Virus record (IMG/VR): IMGVR_UViG_3300046692_000120
Coordinates: 1-39,097 of that record
Origin: a virus
Direction: 5' to 3' (one strand)
Length of the DNA: 39,097 nucleotides
Both the position numbers and the translations under genes were made by a program. The notes below the pieces were generated by a model. The model searched no databases, was not told where the DNA came from, and was given only the letters and a program-made list of their open reading frames with translations. Shown here in pieces: positions 7,281 through 16,185 of the stretch; the first letter of the stretch is position 1; the number at the start of each line of letters is the position of its first letter.

Positions 7281-7850
7281 ATGGCCCTAGCACCACTGGC
7301 CACGATCGCTGACCTTGAGACACGGGGGGTTACTGTCGACCCTTCCGAGGTGGACGCAGTGAACGTGCACTTTGGCGTGGCTTCCACGCTGGTGCGCGAT
7401 GCCGCTGGGTCACCTATCAGCGCTGTGACTAGCACGGTGACGCTGGAAGGTAGGGGTTCCCGCCTACAGCTACCGGGCGGCCCCGCTACGGCTGTCTCTG
7501 ACGTTTCCGTGGACGGGTTGGCAGTCACGGACTACAAGCTTCTTTCCGGCGCTCTCGTGCGCTCCTGTGGCTTCCCTGCCGGCAGTGAGGTCACGGTGAC
7601 CTACACGCACGGGTTCGCCACGGTGCCCGCTGACATTGTCGACCTGGTGTGCCGCTTGGTGGGCCAGGAGCTAACGGCCATGCGTAGCGGTGAGGTCACC
7701 TCGCGCGGGATCACGTCTGAGCGCATCGGTGACTACTCGGTGACCTACTCGGACGCTGAGACCGGAACCATGTGCCTGTCTGAGTACCAGCGGAACAGGC
7801 TGGCCGCTCGCTTCGGTAACGGTGGATCCACGACGGTGCGGTCTCTGTGA
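7281..7850 (+). CDS. Head-tail connector (adaptor)
   Basis: A 189-aa protein in the adaptor slot (gp6/gp15-like) directly after the capsid genes. The N-terminus (LAPLATIADLETRGV) and the central beta-rich part (STVTLEGRGSRLQLPGGPATAVSDVSVDG) precede VTYTHGFATVPADIVDLVCRLV, a pattern common in actinophage head-tail connectors. It would bind the portal and start the neck. Start ATG 7281 follows a GAGGTGG ribosome site. Confidence 0.8.
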   Translation: MALAPLATIADLETRGVTVDPSEVDAVNVHFGVASTLVRDAAGSPISAVTSTVTLEGRGSRLQLPGGPATAVSDVSVDGLAVTDYKLLSGALVRSCGFPAGSEVTVTYTHGFATVPADIVDLVCRLVGQELTAMRSGEVTSRGITSERIGDYSVTYSDAETGTMCLSEYQRNRLAARFGNGGSTTVRSL

Positions 7851-7885
7851 ACCGACACCACCACAACAACTAAGGAAACTGGCAC

Positions 7886-8212
7886 ATGGCAATACTTACC
7901 GTTCAGGTTGTCCCGACTAGTGGCGCTGCGCCGACTTTCGCGAGCGCGTCTGCGGGTGGCGATCAGGCCCCTATCGACAAGACGTATTTCCTCGTCGTCC
8001 GCAACGGCGGAGCGTCGCCGATCACTGTCACTGTGGTTACGCCCGGCACTGTCAAGGGCCTAGACATCGCCGATGCCGCGCTGTCCGTCCCCGCTGGCGG
8101 TAGTGGTTTCATTCCGCTGGACGCCATCTATCGTGACCCGGTTACCGGCCGCGCGGGCATCACCTACAGCGCCGTTACCTCGGTCACGGTTGGCGTTATT
8201 CAGGCTGGCTGA
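7886..8212 (+). CDS. Small beta-rich head protein, possible decoration
   Basis: A 108-aa protein, rich in Ala, Gly, Val and Thr with alternating beta-strand-like patterns (YFLVVRNGGASPITVTVVTPG, SVTVGVIQAG). It sits between the adaptor and head-closure genes, where actinophages often carry a capsid decoration or small virion protein. I see no catalytic motif. Its stop overlaps the next start by one base (TGATG), so it is coupled to the head-closure gene. Assignment rests on composition and position. Confidence 0.6.
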   Translation: MAILTVQVVPTSGAAPTFASASAGGDQAPIDKTYFLVVRNGGASPITVTVVTPGTVKGLDIADAALSVPAGGSGFIPLDAIYRDPVTGRAGITYSAVTSVTVGVIQAG

Positions 8213-8535
8213 TGGGACTTAACCGCCTCCTGAATTCCTCGGTTACCATCTGGCGCGTTTCGACTGCGCCGGATGGGGCTGGGGGAGAGGTCACCTCGCT
8301 GTCCCAGGTGGGGGAGTCGCGCGCGATGATCAGTCAGCCGTCAGCGTCTGAGCGCATGCTCGCTGATCAGGGTCAGTCACTGCACACACACAATGTCCAC
8401 CTGCCACCAACTGCCAGCGTGCGCAGGGGGGATGAGCTCCGCCATGGGACCCAATCGTTCCGTGTGCTCGCTGTGTTCACGCCGTCCCGGCCCATCTATC
8501 TGCGCGCTGATGTGGAGTTGATCCAACATGGGTAG
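8212..8535 (+). CDS. Head closure / head-tail joining protein
   Basis: A 107-aa protein of the size and position of an SPP1 gp16-like head-closure protein. Features are the start MGLNRLLNSSVTIWR, a central SASERMLADQGQSLHTHNVHLPP, and RRGDELRHGTQSFRVLAVFTPSRP before the C-terminal beta strand. Such proteins plug the neck after packaging and provide the tail docking surface. It overlaps the genes on both sides by a few bases. Confidence 0.8.
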   Translation: MGLNRLLNSSVTIWRVSTAPDGAGGEVTSLSQVGESRAMISQPSASERMLADQGQSLHTHNVHLPPTASVRRGDELRHGTQSFRVLAVFTPSRPIYLRADVELIQHG

Positions 8536-8929
8536 ACACCCTCGCGCGGCTGGTCGCCGTTCCGGCGTGACAGTGTCCGTCAGTGGTAGCGAGGCGCTGC
8601 TTAAGCAACTGAAGTTTGTGACCAGCCGCATGCACCAGGCGGTGCGCAAGGCTGTTGAGGAATCCTCACAGGCTGTCGTGGCCGGCACGAAGCGGCGCGT
8701 TCACGTCGACACGGGGAACCTAAAGCAGTCCGTCGACTACACGATGCACGACGGTCCGGACATTAAGTCTGAGATTGGCTGGAAGGATCGCGACGACCGG
8801 TACGCCCTGTGGCAGGAATTCGGCACGCAGGCCATGCCCGCTCGTCCGGCCCTAGGCCCAGCGTTCGCCGCTGAGAAGCGCAAGATCGTGCGCCGGATCG
8901 GTGACGCTATCAATGAGGTGATCGGCTGA
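8528..8929 (+). CDS. Neck/tail component, HK97 gp10-like
   Basis: A 133-aa protein with the hallmarks of the HK97 gp10 family: a basic N-terminus, then VSGSEALLKQLKF, VVAGTKRRVHVDTGNLKQSV and the signature YALWQEFGTQAMPARPALGPAF. These proteins act at the head-tail interface or early in tail assembly. Start ATG 8528 overlaps the previous gene by 8 nt, and its TGA overlaps the ATG of the next gene. Confidence 0.87.
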   Translation: MGRHPRAAGRRSGVTVSVSGSEALLKQLKFVTSRMHQAVRKAVEESSQAVVAGTKRRVHVDTGNLKQSVDYTMHDGPDIKSEIGWKDRDDRYALWQEFGTQAMPARPALGPAFAAEKRKIVRRIGDAINEVIG

Positions 8930-9321
8930 TGCTGCCTCTGTTCGCTGTGCAGTCGGCCGTGTACGCGAAGCTGAATGCTGACCCGCAGCTTGCTGGCAAG
9001 GTGTTTGACTTTGTGCCGGACGGTACTGCGTTCCCGTACGTCCGAGTTGGCGAAGCCTACGACACCGTGGATAACGCCCTTGCCTCGCGCGGCTGGTCGT
9101 CGCTGATCACGGTTCATGTCTGGTCGCAGGCCCACGGGTTCGCCGAAGGTTTGGCGCTGGCTAAGCGAGTGACTGAGCTGCTCGACCTACAGCCACTGAC
9201 TCTCTCTGGCTTTCATCACGTGGCTACTCGCTACGTATCAGCGCAAACCATGGTCGACCCCGAGCCGCCTGGGGACGTCCGACACATAGCAATCAGCCTT
9301 ACCGTCATCACGGAGGAATGA
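8929..9321 (+). CDS. Tail terminator (DUF3168-like)
   Basis: A 130-aa protein with the pattern of the tail-terminator/tail-completion family: an N-terminal helix (LFAVQSAVYAKLNAD), FPYVRVGEAYDTVDN, WSSLITVHVWSQAHGFAEGLALAKRVTELLD, and a final beta strand (VRHIAISLTVITEE). It would cap the tail tube and join it to the head. Position just before the tail tube gene agrees. Confidence 0.87.
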   Translation: MLPLFAVQSAVYAKLNADPQLAGKVFDFVPDGTAFPYVRVGEAYDTVDNALASRGWSSLITVHVWSQAHGFAEGLALAKRVTELLDLQPLTLSGFHHVATRYVSAQTMVDPEPPGDVRHIAISLTVITEE

Positions 9322-9325
9322 GCCC

Positions 9326-9742
9326 ATGTCTGGAATCAACGCGTTCGGAACCCTACTCAAGCGTGGTAACGGGGCCGGGCCCGAGGTTTTCACCACGATC
9401 GCTGACGTCACCTCGCTGACTCCACCCGGCATCAGCCGAGAGACGCTCGACGTCACCTCTCACAGCAGCGTGAGCGGGTGGCAGGAATTCGTGGGTGGCC
9501 TCAAGGACCCGGGTGAGTGTTCCGCTGATGTCAACTACCAGCCCACCAACCACGACACGCTGGTCGCGGACTTTGAGGACACGACTCCTCGCAACTACCA
9601 GATCGTCTTTCCAGACGGCACCACGTGGAAGTTCGGCGCGATCCTCACTGGCTTCGAGCCTGACGCCCCGTACGACGACAAGCTAGCTGCAACCCTGACT
9701 TGGAAGGTCACGGGTAAGCCCACCATCACTCCCGGAGCCTGA
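9326..9742 (+). CDS. Major tail protein (tail tube)
   Basis: A 138-aa protein placed between tail terminator and tail chaperones. The sequence fits the small tube protein family: GPEVFTTIADVTSLTPPGISRE, LDVTSHSSVSGWQEFVGGLKDPG, and YQIVFPDGTTWKFGAILTGFEP. It polymerises around the tape measure to form the flexible tail tube. RBS GGAGG lies before ATG 9326. Confidence 0.9.
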   Translation: MSGINAFGTLLKRGNGAGPEVFTTIADVTSLTPPGISRETLDVTSHSSVSGWQEFVGGLKDPGECSADVNYQPTNHDTLVADFEDTTPRNYQIVFPDGTTWKFGAILTGFEPDAPYDDKLAATLTWKVTGKPTITPGA

Positions 9743-9747
9743 CACCC

Positions 9748-10149
9748 ATGACCCTTCTTAACCGTGACGCGATCCTCATGTCCGAGGACAAGGCACACGA
9801 AGATGTGACCGTTCCCGAGTGGGGCGGCACGGTCCGTGTCGCTGGCATGACTGGCGCCGACCGCAACTCTTACCAGGCTTCCATGGTTGTCCTCGGTCCG
9901 AACGGTTCTGTTCAGCGGCTGAACATGAACGACCAGCTAGCCAAGCTTCTGTCGCGCTGCCTGGTGGACGAGAACGGCGACCGGCTGTTCAGCGACAAGG
10001 ACATTAAGGCTCTGTCGGCGAAGTCTGGCGCTGTGCTTGACCGCCTCGGCGATGTGGCTATGCGGCTCTCTGGTCTGCGCAAGGAAGATGTGGAGGCGGA
10101 AGCGGGAAAATCCGCGAAGACGCTGAGCGTCGATTCTACTTCCGACTAG
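9748..10149 (+). CDS. Tail assembly chaperone (G-like, zero frame)
   Basis: A 133-aa upstream tail chaperone. It begins MTLLNRDAILMSEDKAHEDV and has the pattern VPEWGGTVRVAGMTGADRNSYQ common to actinophage tail chaperones. Near its end the in-frame heptamer G GGA AAA (10104-10110) is a perfect -1 slippery site; slipping there enters the frame of the downstream coding region to make a longer G-T fusion. These proteins coat the tape measure during tail assembly and are not in the virion. Confidence 0.88.
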   Translation: MTLLNRDAILMSEDKAHEDVTVPEWGGTVRVAGMTGADRNSYQASMVVLGPNGSVQRLNMNDQLAKLLSRCLVDENGDRLFSDKDIKALSAKSGAVLDRLGDVAMRLSGLRKEDVEAEAGKSAKTLSVDSTSD

Positions 10150-10442
10150 CGGGGCACCTTGGGTATACGGTCCCGGAGCTACTCGCGCGCGTGACGTCCC
10201 GTGAAATCACGGAATGGATGGCGTACGAGAGAGTGACGGGACCGTTGGGTCCCGAGCGTATGGATTCTCTGGTGGCCATGCTGACGGCTACCGTCGCGAA
10301 CACTGCCCGTGGCAAGGGTACTAGGGCCGCAACTCCCAAGGACTTTATGCCTAAGTGGGACCGTGGCGCGCGGCAGGACTGGCGGGAAATGCTTTCCGCT
10401 GTCAAGGCGTACAACCGTCAGATTGGAGGCACGGAGAAATGA
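10110..10442 (+). CDS. Tail assembly chaperone, -1 frameshift extension (T)
   Basis: This is the T part of a G-T fusion made by -1 frameshifting at G GGA AAA (10104-10110). After the slip the reading continues ATC CGC GAA GAC ... as IREDAERRFYFRLAGHLGY, without a stop, to TGA 10442. The fusion would have 231 residues, 121 from the first frame plus 110 from this one. A GTG at 10191 lies in frame, but nothing marks it as a real start, whereas the protein upstream of it is clearly chaperone-like. Its stop overlaps the tape-measure ATG (ATGA). Confidence 0.87.
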   Translation: MREDAERRFYFRLAGHLGYTVPELLARVTSREITEWMAYERVTGPLGPERMDSLVAMLTATVANTARGKGTRAATPKDFMPKWDRGARQDWREMLSAVKAYNRQIGGTEK

Positions 10443-12346
10443 CCCTCGACGACCTGTTGGTTTCAATTGGGGTCGACACATCGGAGATGGAAAGCGGCAC
10501 TGAAGAGGGTGTCCAGCGGGCGAATAGCAAGCTTGGTGACCTCGGTAAGGGTGCCGCTGGGCTTGCTGCCGGCCTCGGCGTGGGCAAGCTTTTCTCTGAG
10601 GGGCTAGACGCTGGCGTTCAGCTTGCGCAGGTGAACACCAATCTACAAAGCCAGTTTGGCTTGACCGAGGCTGAGGCAGCAAAGGCCGGTAAGGCTGCGG
10701 GCGAGGTTTACTCGGGTGGGTTCGGTGAGTCCATCGACGAAGTGGGCGATGCCGTCGGCGCTGTTACGCAGGCACTCGGCGGCATGGGCAAGATGTCCCA
10801 GGAGCAAGCCGCGCAGATGACCGAAGACGCAATGACCCTGGCACAAACGCTGGGTGTCGACGTGGCCGATGCTGCCACTACGGCTGGCCAGATGATTCAC
10901 AACGGGCTTGCCAAGGACGGCACGGAGGCTTTCGACCTGTTGACACAGGCTGCAAAGGTGCTGCCGGAGTCAATGCGGGGCGATCTACCGGACGTGCTGA
11001 ACGAGTACGGGCAGCAGTTCAAGCGGCTCGGTATCAACGGCAAAGACGCGCTCGGCATGATGTCTCAATACGTCAAGGCCGGTGGTAAGGACATTGACCA
11101 GGCTGCGGACATCATCCATGAGTTCGGCCGAATCACTACCGAGAACACGGACCAAGCCAAGAAAGCGTTTAAGGCGCTCGGGCTCGATTCCGGCGACATG
11201 TTCAAGAAGCTTAAGGCCGGTGGCAAGGACGCCGAGGGCGCCATGGGTGCCGCCATTCAGGCCATTAAGGGCGTGAAGGATCCTGCAAAGCAGGCACAGC
11301 TAGCCGTCCAGCTCTTCGGTGACATGGCTGGTGAGCAGACGGACGCGCTGTTTGCAATGGAACCTGCGGGTGCTGCTGCTGCGTCCGGCATGGATAAGGC
11401 TGCGGGTGCTGCGGCGAACGCTTCGGGCAGCACGCAGGCGGCACAGGCGCTTACGGTCATCTGGCGCACGATGGCCACGACGATCGGTGAGACGCTACAG
11501 CCGCTCTTGCAGTGGCTCGGTGACTTCATGACCGCTCACCCCGAGGTGGTCAAGATTGTTTCTGCTGCGTTGCTCCTGCTCGCGATTGCCTTCGGCATTG
11601 CTGCTGTAGCCGTGTGGGCCATGAACTCAGCGCTACTCGCAAACCCCATCACGTGGATTGTCGCGTTGGTTCTCGCGCTGATCGCTGTTGCCGTTCTGAT
11701 GTGGAAGAACTGGGACAACGTAAAGGCCAACATCCTGGCCATTTGGGGATCGCTGAAGAGCGGTCTAGCGGCGGGCTGGAACTGGCTTGTGTCGAACGTG
11801 TTCGCCCCAATCGGTTCGTTCTTCACGTCGACCATCCCGGGCTGGGTTGCCAAGGGTGTCGGGTACGTCAAGGACAAGTGGAATGGCCTGGTGTCGTTCT
11901 TCAAGGGGATACCCGGCGCCATCAGCCGCGCGCTTCACGGTGCGTTCGATGGTCTGAAGAACGCGTTCCGCAGCGCCGTTAACTGGGTCATCAGCAAGTG
12001 GAACAACCTGTCATTCTCCCTGGGCGGCGGGTCGTTCATGGGTGTCGATATTCCCAAGGTGACAGTGAGCACGCCGAACATTCCGATGCTGGCAAGCGGT
12101 GGTATCGCCACTGGGCCAACGCTGGCGATGATCGGTGAGGGCCGCGAGAACGAAGCGGTTATGCCGCTCTCGAAGCTGAACGGCATGTTGAACTCTGCCC
12201 GGGTACAGGGCGTGAACAGTGCCAATGCGCAGGGCCGAATCGTCTTCGACGTCACTGGCGCTGATGAGGATATGAAGCGGCTAATCCGGCGCATGGTCAA
12301 GAGCGATGGGCGGGGCAGCGTTCAAACTGCCTTTGGCACACGATAA
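10439..12346 (+). CDS. Tape measure protein
   Basis: A 635-aa protein; ATG 10439 overlaps the chaperone stop (ATGA) and is preceded by GGAGG. The sequence is Ala/Gly/Lys-rich and helical over residues 1-350, with a TMP-type segment (DSGDMFKKLKAGGKDAEGAM, VQLFGDMAGEQTDALFAM). Two strongly hydrophobic helices follow at about 369-394 and 400-422, then a Trp-rich region (WLVSNVFAPIGSFF) and a C-terminus with the common ASGGIATGPTLAMIGEGREN. It sets tail length and probably spans the membrane at DNA entry. It is short, so a tail of about 100 nm is expected. Confidence 0.93.
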   Translation: MTLDDLLVSIGVDTSEMESGTEEGVQRANSKLGDLGKGAAGLAAGLGVGKLFSEGLDAGVQLAQVNTNLQSQFGLTEAEAAKAGKAAGEVYSGGFGESIDEVGDAVGAVTQALGGMGKMSQEQAAQMTEDAMTLAQTLGVDVADAATTAGQMIHNGLAKDGTEAFDLLTQAAKVLPESMRGDLPDVLNEYGQQFKRLGINGKDALGMMSQYVKAGGKDIDQAADIIHEFGRITTENTDQAKKAFKALGLDSGDMFKKLKAGGKDAEGAMGAAIQAIKGVKDPAKQAQLAVQLFGDMAGEQTDALFAMEPAGAAAASGMDKAAGAAANASGSTQAAQALTVIWRTMATTIGETLQPLLQWLGDFMTAHPEVVKIVSAALLLLAIAFGIAAVAVWAMNSALLANPITWIVALVLALIAVAVLMWKNWDNVKANILAIWGSLKSGLAAGWNWLVSNVFAPIGSFFTSTIPGWVAKGVGYVKDKWNGLVSFFKGIPGAISRALHGAFDGLKNAFRSAVNWVISKWNNLSFSLGGGSFMGVDIPKVTVSTPNIPMLASGGIATGPTLAMIGEGRENEAVMPLSKLNGMLNSARVQGVNSANAQGRIVFDVTGADEDMKRLIRRMVKSDGRGSVQTAFGTR

Positions 12347-12360
12347 GAGAGAGGTCAGCG

Positions 12361-15300
12361 GTGGCTACCTTCCCACTGGATATCCGCACGGAACTACAGC
12401 TAGGCGGCACGTGGACGGACGTTAGCTCTGATGTCTATCTGCGCGACGTTAAGCAGATCACGCGCGGTGTGCCAGACCAGGGCTCTGCCGCTGACCCTGC
12501 CTCTCTGAGGCTTACTCTCGACAACCGCTCGGGGAAGTATTCGCCCCGCAACGCGATGTCGCCTCTGTTCGGGTTGCTCGGACGCAATACGCCGCTACGT
12601 CTCAGCCTGCCCAGCGATGGCGACCACTTCCTACAGATGGACGGCCGCACGACCGACACGGTTACCACGCCGCATGTCGCTGCGTTCAACTCGCAGGATA
12701 TTGACGTGCGTGTGGAGTGTGACCCCAATTGGTATGGCGCCGGCACCCGCACCCTGATGGGTATTTGGGACACGTCGGTCACGCAGTCTCAGTGGATTCT
12801 GTACGTCGAGAACGGGAAGATTGTTTTCCGGCGTGATCCGGACGGCGATAGCCATTCCAGTTACTTCTATCAGGCGGACTTGCCGCAGCTCCCGGACCGT
12901 GCTGCCATCCGCGCCACATTCGACGCCGACGACGGTAACGGCAAGAGTGTGGTCACGTTCTATTGGGCTGATTCGCTCGACGCTACGTGGAACCTGATTG
13001 GCTCGGTTGCTGTTGCTGACACGTCCGGCGTCTTCTACACCAGCGCCCCTCTTCAGCTTGGTATCTACGACACGCGATTCGGACTGGCTACGCCGTACCG
13101 CTATCCGATGAACGGCCGTGTGTACCGCGCTGAGCTACGAAGCAGCATCGGCGGCACTGTGGTGGCGTCCCCCGACTTCCGGGCGGCCACCCCTGACGCG
13201 GGCACCCTGGTCGACTCCTCGGCCCGTACATGGACGCTCAAGGGCTCAGCGCAGATACGCAACCGGGAGGATCGCTTCGTTGGCGAGGTGGCTTCCTGGC
13301 CTCTGCGCTGGTCGACTGATGACGCCGACCGATACGCGCCGATCACGGCTACCGGAATTCTGCGCCGCCTCGGGCAGGGCGCCAAGGCTCTGGATTCCAC
13401 GCTACGGCGCCGGATCCCGTCGGGTAGCCCGGTTGCCTACTGGCCGATGGAGGAACAGGCAGACGCCGTTCAGGCTTACTCGCCGATTGCTGGCGTGTTC
13501 CCTGCCTCCGTCTCGTCCGTCGAGTGGGCATCTTTCAACACGCTGCCATCCAGTGGGCCCCTGCCTCGCTTGACTGGGACTAGCTCACTGTCTGCCCCGG
13601 TGCCTACGGCTACGCCTGGTCAGTGGCAAGTCGAGTTTGTCTACAACGCCGACGACAATATTCCCATCAGCGAGGATGTTGAGCTAGTCAAGTTCCTCGG
13701 TACCGGTGTGGTGCGCCGCTGGCAGATCACCCTGCGAAACGGGCATGCGGGGGTCAAGGGCTATTCGTCGTCCAACACGCTGATCGTCGACCAGGGCATT
13801 GGTGTGGGCGCTGACGTGTTCCATGGGTGGACCCGCTTGCGCTTCTCCGCGACCGATGATGCGGACGGCTCGGGCTTTACCTGGAAGATCAGTTGGCAGG
13901 ATGTTGGCGGTGACGCTGGTGGTTTCACTGGCACCTACCCCACGGGCACGTGTGGCAACTTGACGATGATCTCTGCGGACTGGCCAGCGCTCACCGAAGG
14001 GTGGGGGTTTGGGCATCTGTCGGTGACTCGGCAGGTGGGGTCCACGCTGTACGACGGATCTGATGATGCGTACCGGGGCGAGTCTGCCGTCGAGCGCATG
14101 CGCCGGCTGGCCACGGAAGAAGGTCTGTCGTTCACCCGTACTCCGGGGGCGCTTCCGCCTGCGGCTGTAGGTTTCCAGCGGCAGGACGCACTAGTAGACC
14201 TGTTTGAGGCAGCAGCGAATGCGGACGGCGGGCTGTTCACGGAGGACATGACCCGTATCGGGTTGCACTACCGGGACCGGTCCAGCCTCTACGCACAGAC
14301 TCCGCTGTTTGAACTCAGCTACTTGCAGCCTGGTCTAGGGCCGGACCTTGAGCCGGTGGACGACGATAGCGACATAGTCAACGACGTCACGGTTACGCGT
14401 GATGGGGGAAGCTCCGCGCGCGCTGTGCTCGACGTGGGCTCGCTGAGTACTCAGCCTGCGCCGGAGGGCATAGGCAAGTATGACGCTTCGCACACGCTGA
14501 GCCTCGCAGAAGATAACCAGGCTGAGCCTACGGCGTACTGGAAGCTGCACCTCGGCACGCATGACGGCGCGCGGTATCCGCACGTGACACTGATGCTGCA
14601 CAAGCCTGGCGCCGAGTGGCTTATCCCGTACGTGCTGCGCATGCGTGAGGGCGACAAGATCCGGATCACGGACTTGCCCGAGTGGGTGTCGCATGACGAT
14701 GTTGAGCTACTCGTCATGGGCTGGTCTGAGTCTCTCGACCTGTACTCGTGGGAGTTGACGCTCAACTGTGTGCCTGCTGGCCCGTGGGATACGGCGGTCA
14801 CGGATCATCCGCAGTTCGCCACTGTCGACACTGACGGAACTGTCCTCACCTCTGCGGCTACCTCGACGGCTACCAGCCTAACGGTGCACACAACGGCCGG
14901 CCCTTTGTGGTCGGAGCGTCCCGATGATCTGCCGTACTGGATCCGGTCCAGCGGTGAACTCATGCGGGTGCGAAGTGTTGGCCGTATGGCGCTGCCTGAC
15001 AACCCGTTCATGGATGGCGGGATAGCCAACTGGGTAACCGACTCAACGGCCACGATCGCGTATGACACAGCGTTCCTCTACAACTACAAAGCCACGGGAT
15101 CGCTCAAGATCACACCTACCGCTGGCGTGGTCACTGGTGCAGCGAAGAGCACACGCAGCGCAACGGGCACAGTGACGGGTAGTACCACGTACAAGGCTGG
15201 CATGTGGGTGTTCAGCCCTACCGGACATGCGGACATCCGGGCGACGATGAATCAGTTTGACGCTGCGGGCACGTTCCTCTCGACGGCTGGTCTGGGCTCT

Positions 15301-16176
15301 GCTAACCCGGTTCCGGCCAACGTATGGACGTGGGTTGAAAGCACGTTCACGACGGATGCAACTGCGTCCAGCGGTGAGTTCCGCGCTCGCTACGGCGGTA
15401 CTCCTGGCGCCCTGCCGTTCTATGTGTGGGGTGCGCGGGTGTTCGCCCCGTCCGGCCAGTCTGTCAGCGACACGTTCACGACCCGCACCAGCACAAGCGG
15501 TTGGGGGGTGGCTGAGTCCGGCCAGCTATGGAGCAACACGGGCGGCTCGTCCACTGACTACACGGTGGGCTCCGGTGTGGGACGTCACGTGCACAACACG
15601 GTGAACGTCACTCGCCATACGTTCGTTCCTGCGCCGTCGCCGGACGTTGATATCTACTCGGACTGGACGTGTTCAGCGGCAGCTACCGGGGCGACTAACA
15701 ACGTGTACGTGATGGCTCGCTACACGGACACCACGCACCTGTATTTCGCGCATGTCCGCCTTGAGACCAGCGGTGGTATCTCGCTGATGTTGCGTAAGCG
15801 GAACGTCGCCGAGACGCAGCTAGGTAGCACGATCACCACAGGCATAACCCATTCGCCGGGCACGCAGTACACGGTGCGGTTTCAGGTGATTGGCAACACG
15901 CTCCGCGCAAAGGTCTGGCTTAAGGCCGGCACTGAGCCAACTGCATGGCAGATCACGGCGACTGACACGGATCTGACTGTTGCGGGATCCGTGGGCTTCC
16001 GTAGCTTCCTTGGCTCGGCGAGCACGGCCACGCTGCCTGTGACGATCAGCGCTGACAATTTCACCGTGACTGACTCTCAGACATTCACTGTCGACCGCTC
16101 CCTTAACGGCGTGGTCAAGTCTCAGGTGGTGGGTACGGCGGTGAGCATCGCCAACCCGCCCATCACCTCGCTGTAA
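12361..16176 (+). CDS. Very large minor tail protein with LamG-like domains
   Basis: A 1271-aa protein starting at GTG 12361. The N-terminus (MATFPLDIRTELQLGGTWTD) and RLTLDNRSGKYSPRN are typical of actinophage baseplate/minor tail proteins. A LamG/concanavalin-like beta-sandwich seems to lie at about residues 90-230. Residues 560-820 resemble a tail hub (RLATEEGLSFTRT, VTVTRDGGSSARA). Another LamG-like domain fills about 1035-1265 (DTFTTRTSTSGWGVAESGQL onward). It looks as if distal-tail, hub and sugar-binding functions are fused in one chain. It probably forms the tail tip that touches cell-surface glycan. Confidence 0.85.
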   Translation: MATFPLDIRTELQLGGTWTDVSSDVYLRDVKQITRGVPDQGSAADPASLRLTLDNRSGKYSPRNAMSPLFGLLGRNTPLRLSLPSDGDHFLQMDGRTTDTVTTPHVAAFNSQDIDVRVECDPNWYGAGTRTLMGIWDTSVTQSQWILYVENGKIVFRRDPDGDSHSSYFYQADLPQLPDRAAIRATFDADDGNGKSVVTFYWADSLDATWNLIGSVAVADTSGVFYTSAPLQLGIYDTRFGLATPYRYPMNGRVYRAELRSSIGGTVVASPDFRAATPDAGTLVDSSARTWTLKGSAQIRNREDRFVGEVASWPLRWSTDDADRYAPITATGILRRLGQGAKALDSTLRRRIPSGSPVAYWPMEEQADAVQAYSPIAGVFPASVSSVEWASFNTLPSSGPLPRLTGTSSLSAPVPTATPGQWQVEFVYNADDNIPISEDVELVKFLGTGVVRRWQITLRNGHAGVKGYSSSNTLIVDQGIGVGADVFHGWTRLRFSATDDADGSGFTWKISWQDVGGDAGGFTGTYPTGTCGNLTMISADWPALTEGWGFGHLSVTRQVGSTLYDGSDDAYRGESAVERMRRLATEEGLSFTRTPGALPPAAVGFQRQDALVDLFEAAANADGGLFTEDMTRIGLHYRDRSSLYAQTPLFELSYLQPGLGPDLEPVDDDSDIVNDVTVTRDGGSSARAVLDVGSLSTQPAPEGIGKYDASHTLSLAEDNQAEPTAYWKLHLGTHDGARYPHVTLMLHKPGAEWLIPYVLRMREGDKIRITDLPEWVSHDDVELLVMGWSESLDLYSWELTLNCVPAGPWDTAVTDHPQFATVDTDGTVLTSAATSTATSLTVHTTAGPLWSERPDDLPYWIRSSGELMRVRSVGRMALPDNPFMDGGIANWVTDSTATIAYDTAFLYNYKATGSLKITPTAGVVTGAAKSTRSATGTVTGSTTYKAGMWVFSPTGHADIRATMNQFDAAGTFLSTAGLGSANPVPANVWTWVESTFTTDATASSGEFRARYGGTPGALPFYVWGARVFAPSGQSVSDTFTTRTSTSGWGVAESGQLWSNTGGSSTDYTVGSGVGRHVHNTVNVTRHTFVPAPSPDVDIYSDWTCSAAATGATNNVYVMARYTDTTHLYFAHVRLETSGGISLMLRKRNVAETQLGSTITTGITHSPGTQYTVRFQVIGNTLRAKVWLKAGTEPTAWQITATDTDLTVAGSVGFRSFLGSASTATLPVTISADNFTVTDSQTFTVDRSLNGVVKSQVVGTAVSIANPPITSL

Positions 16177-16185
16177 GGAGAATCC

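Noticed and set aside
10355-10438. An 84-nt upstream extension of the tape measure frame
   Set aside because: It overlaps the chaperone gene and lacks a ribosome site. ATG 10439 overlaps the chaperone stop and has GGAGG.
15033-15047. GGTAACCGACTC-like word inside the large minor tail gene
   Set aside because: It matches only the first 12 bases of the promoter motif and lies in the middle of a gene with no unit start after it.
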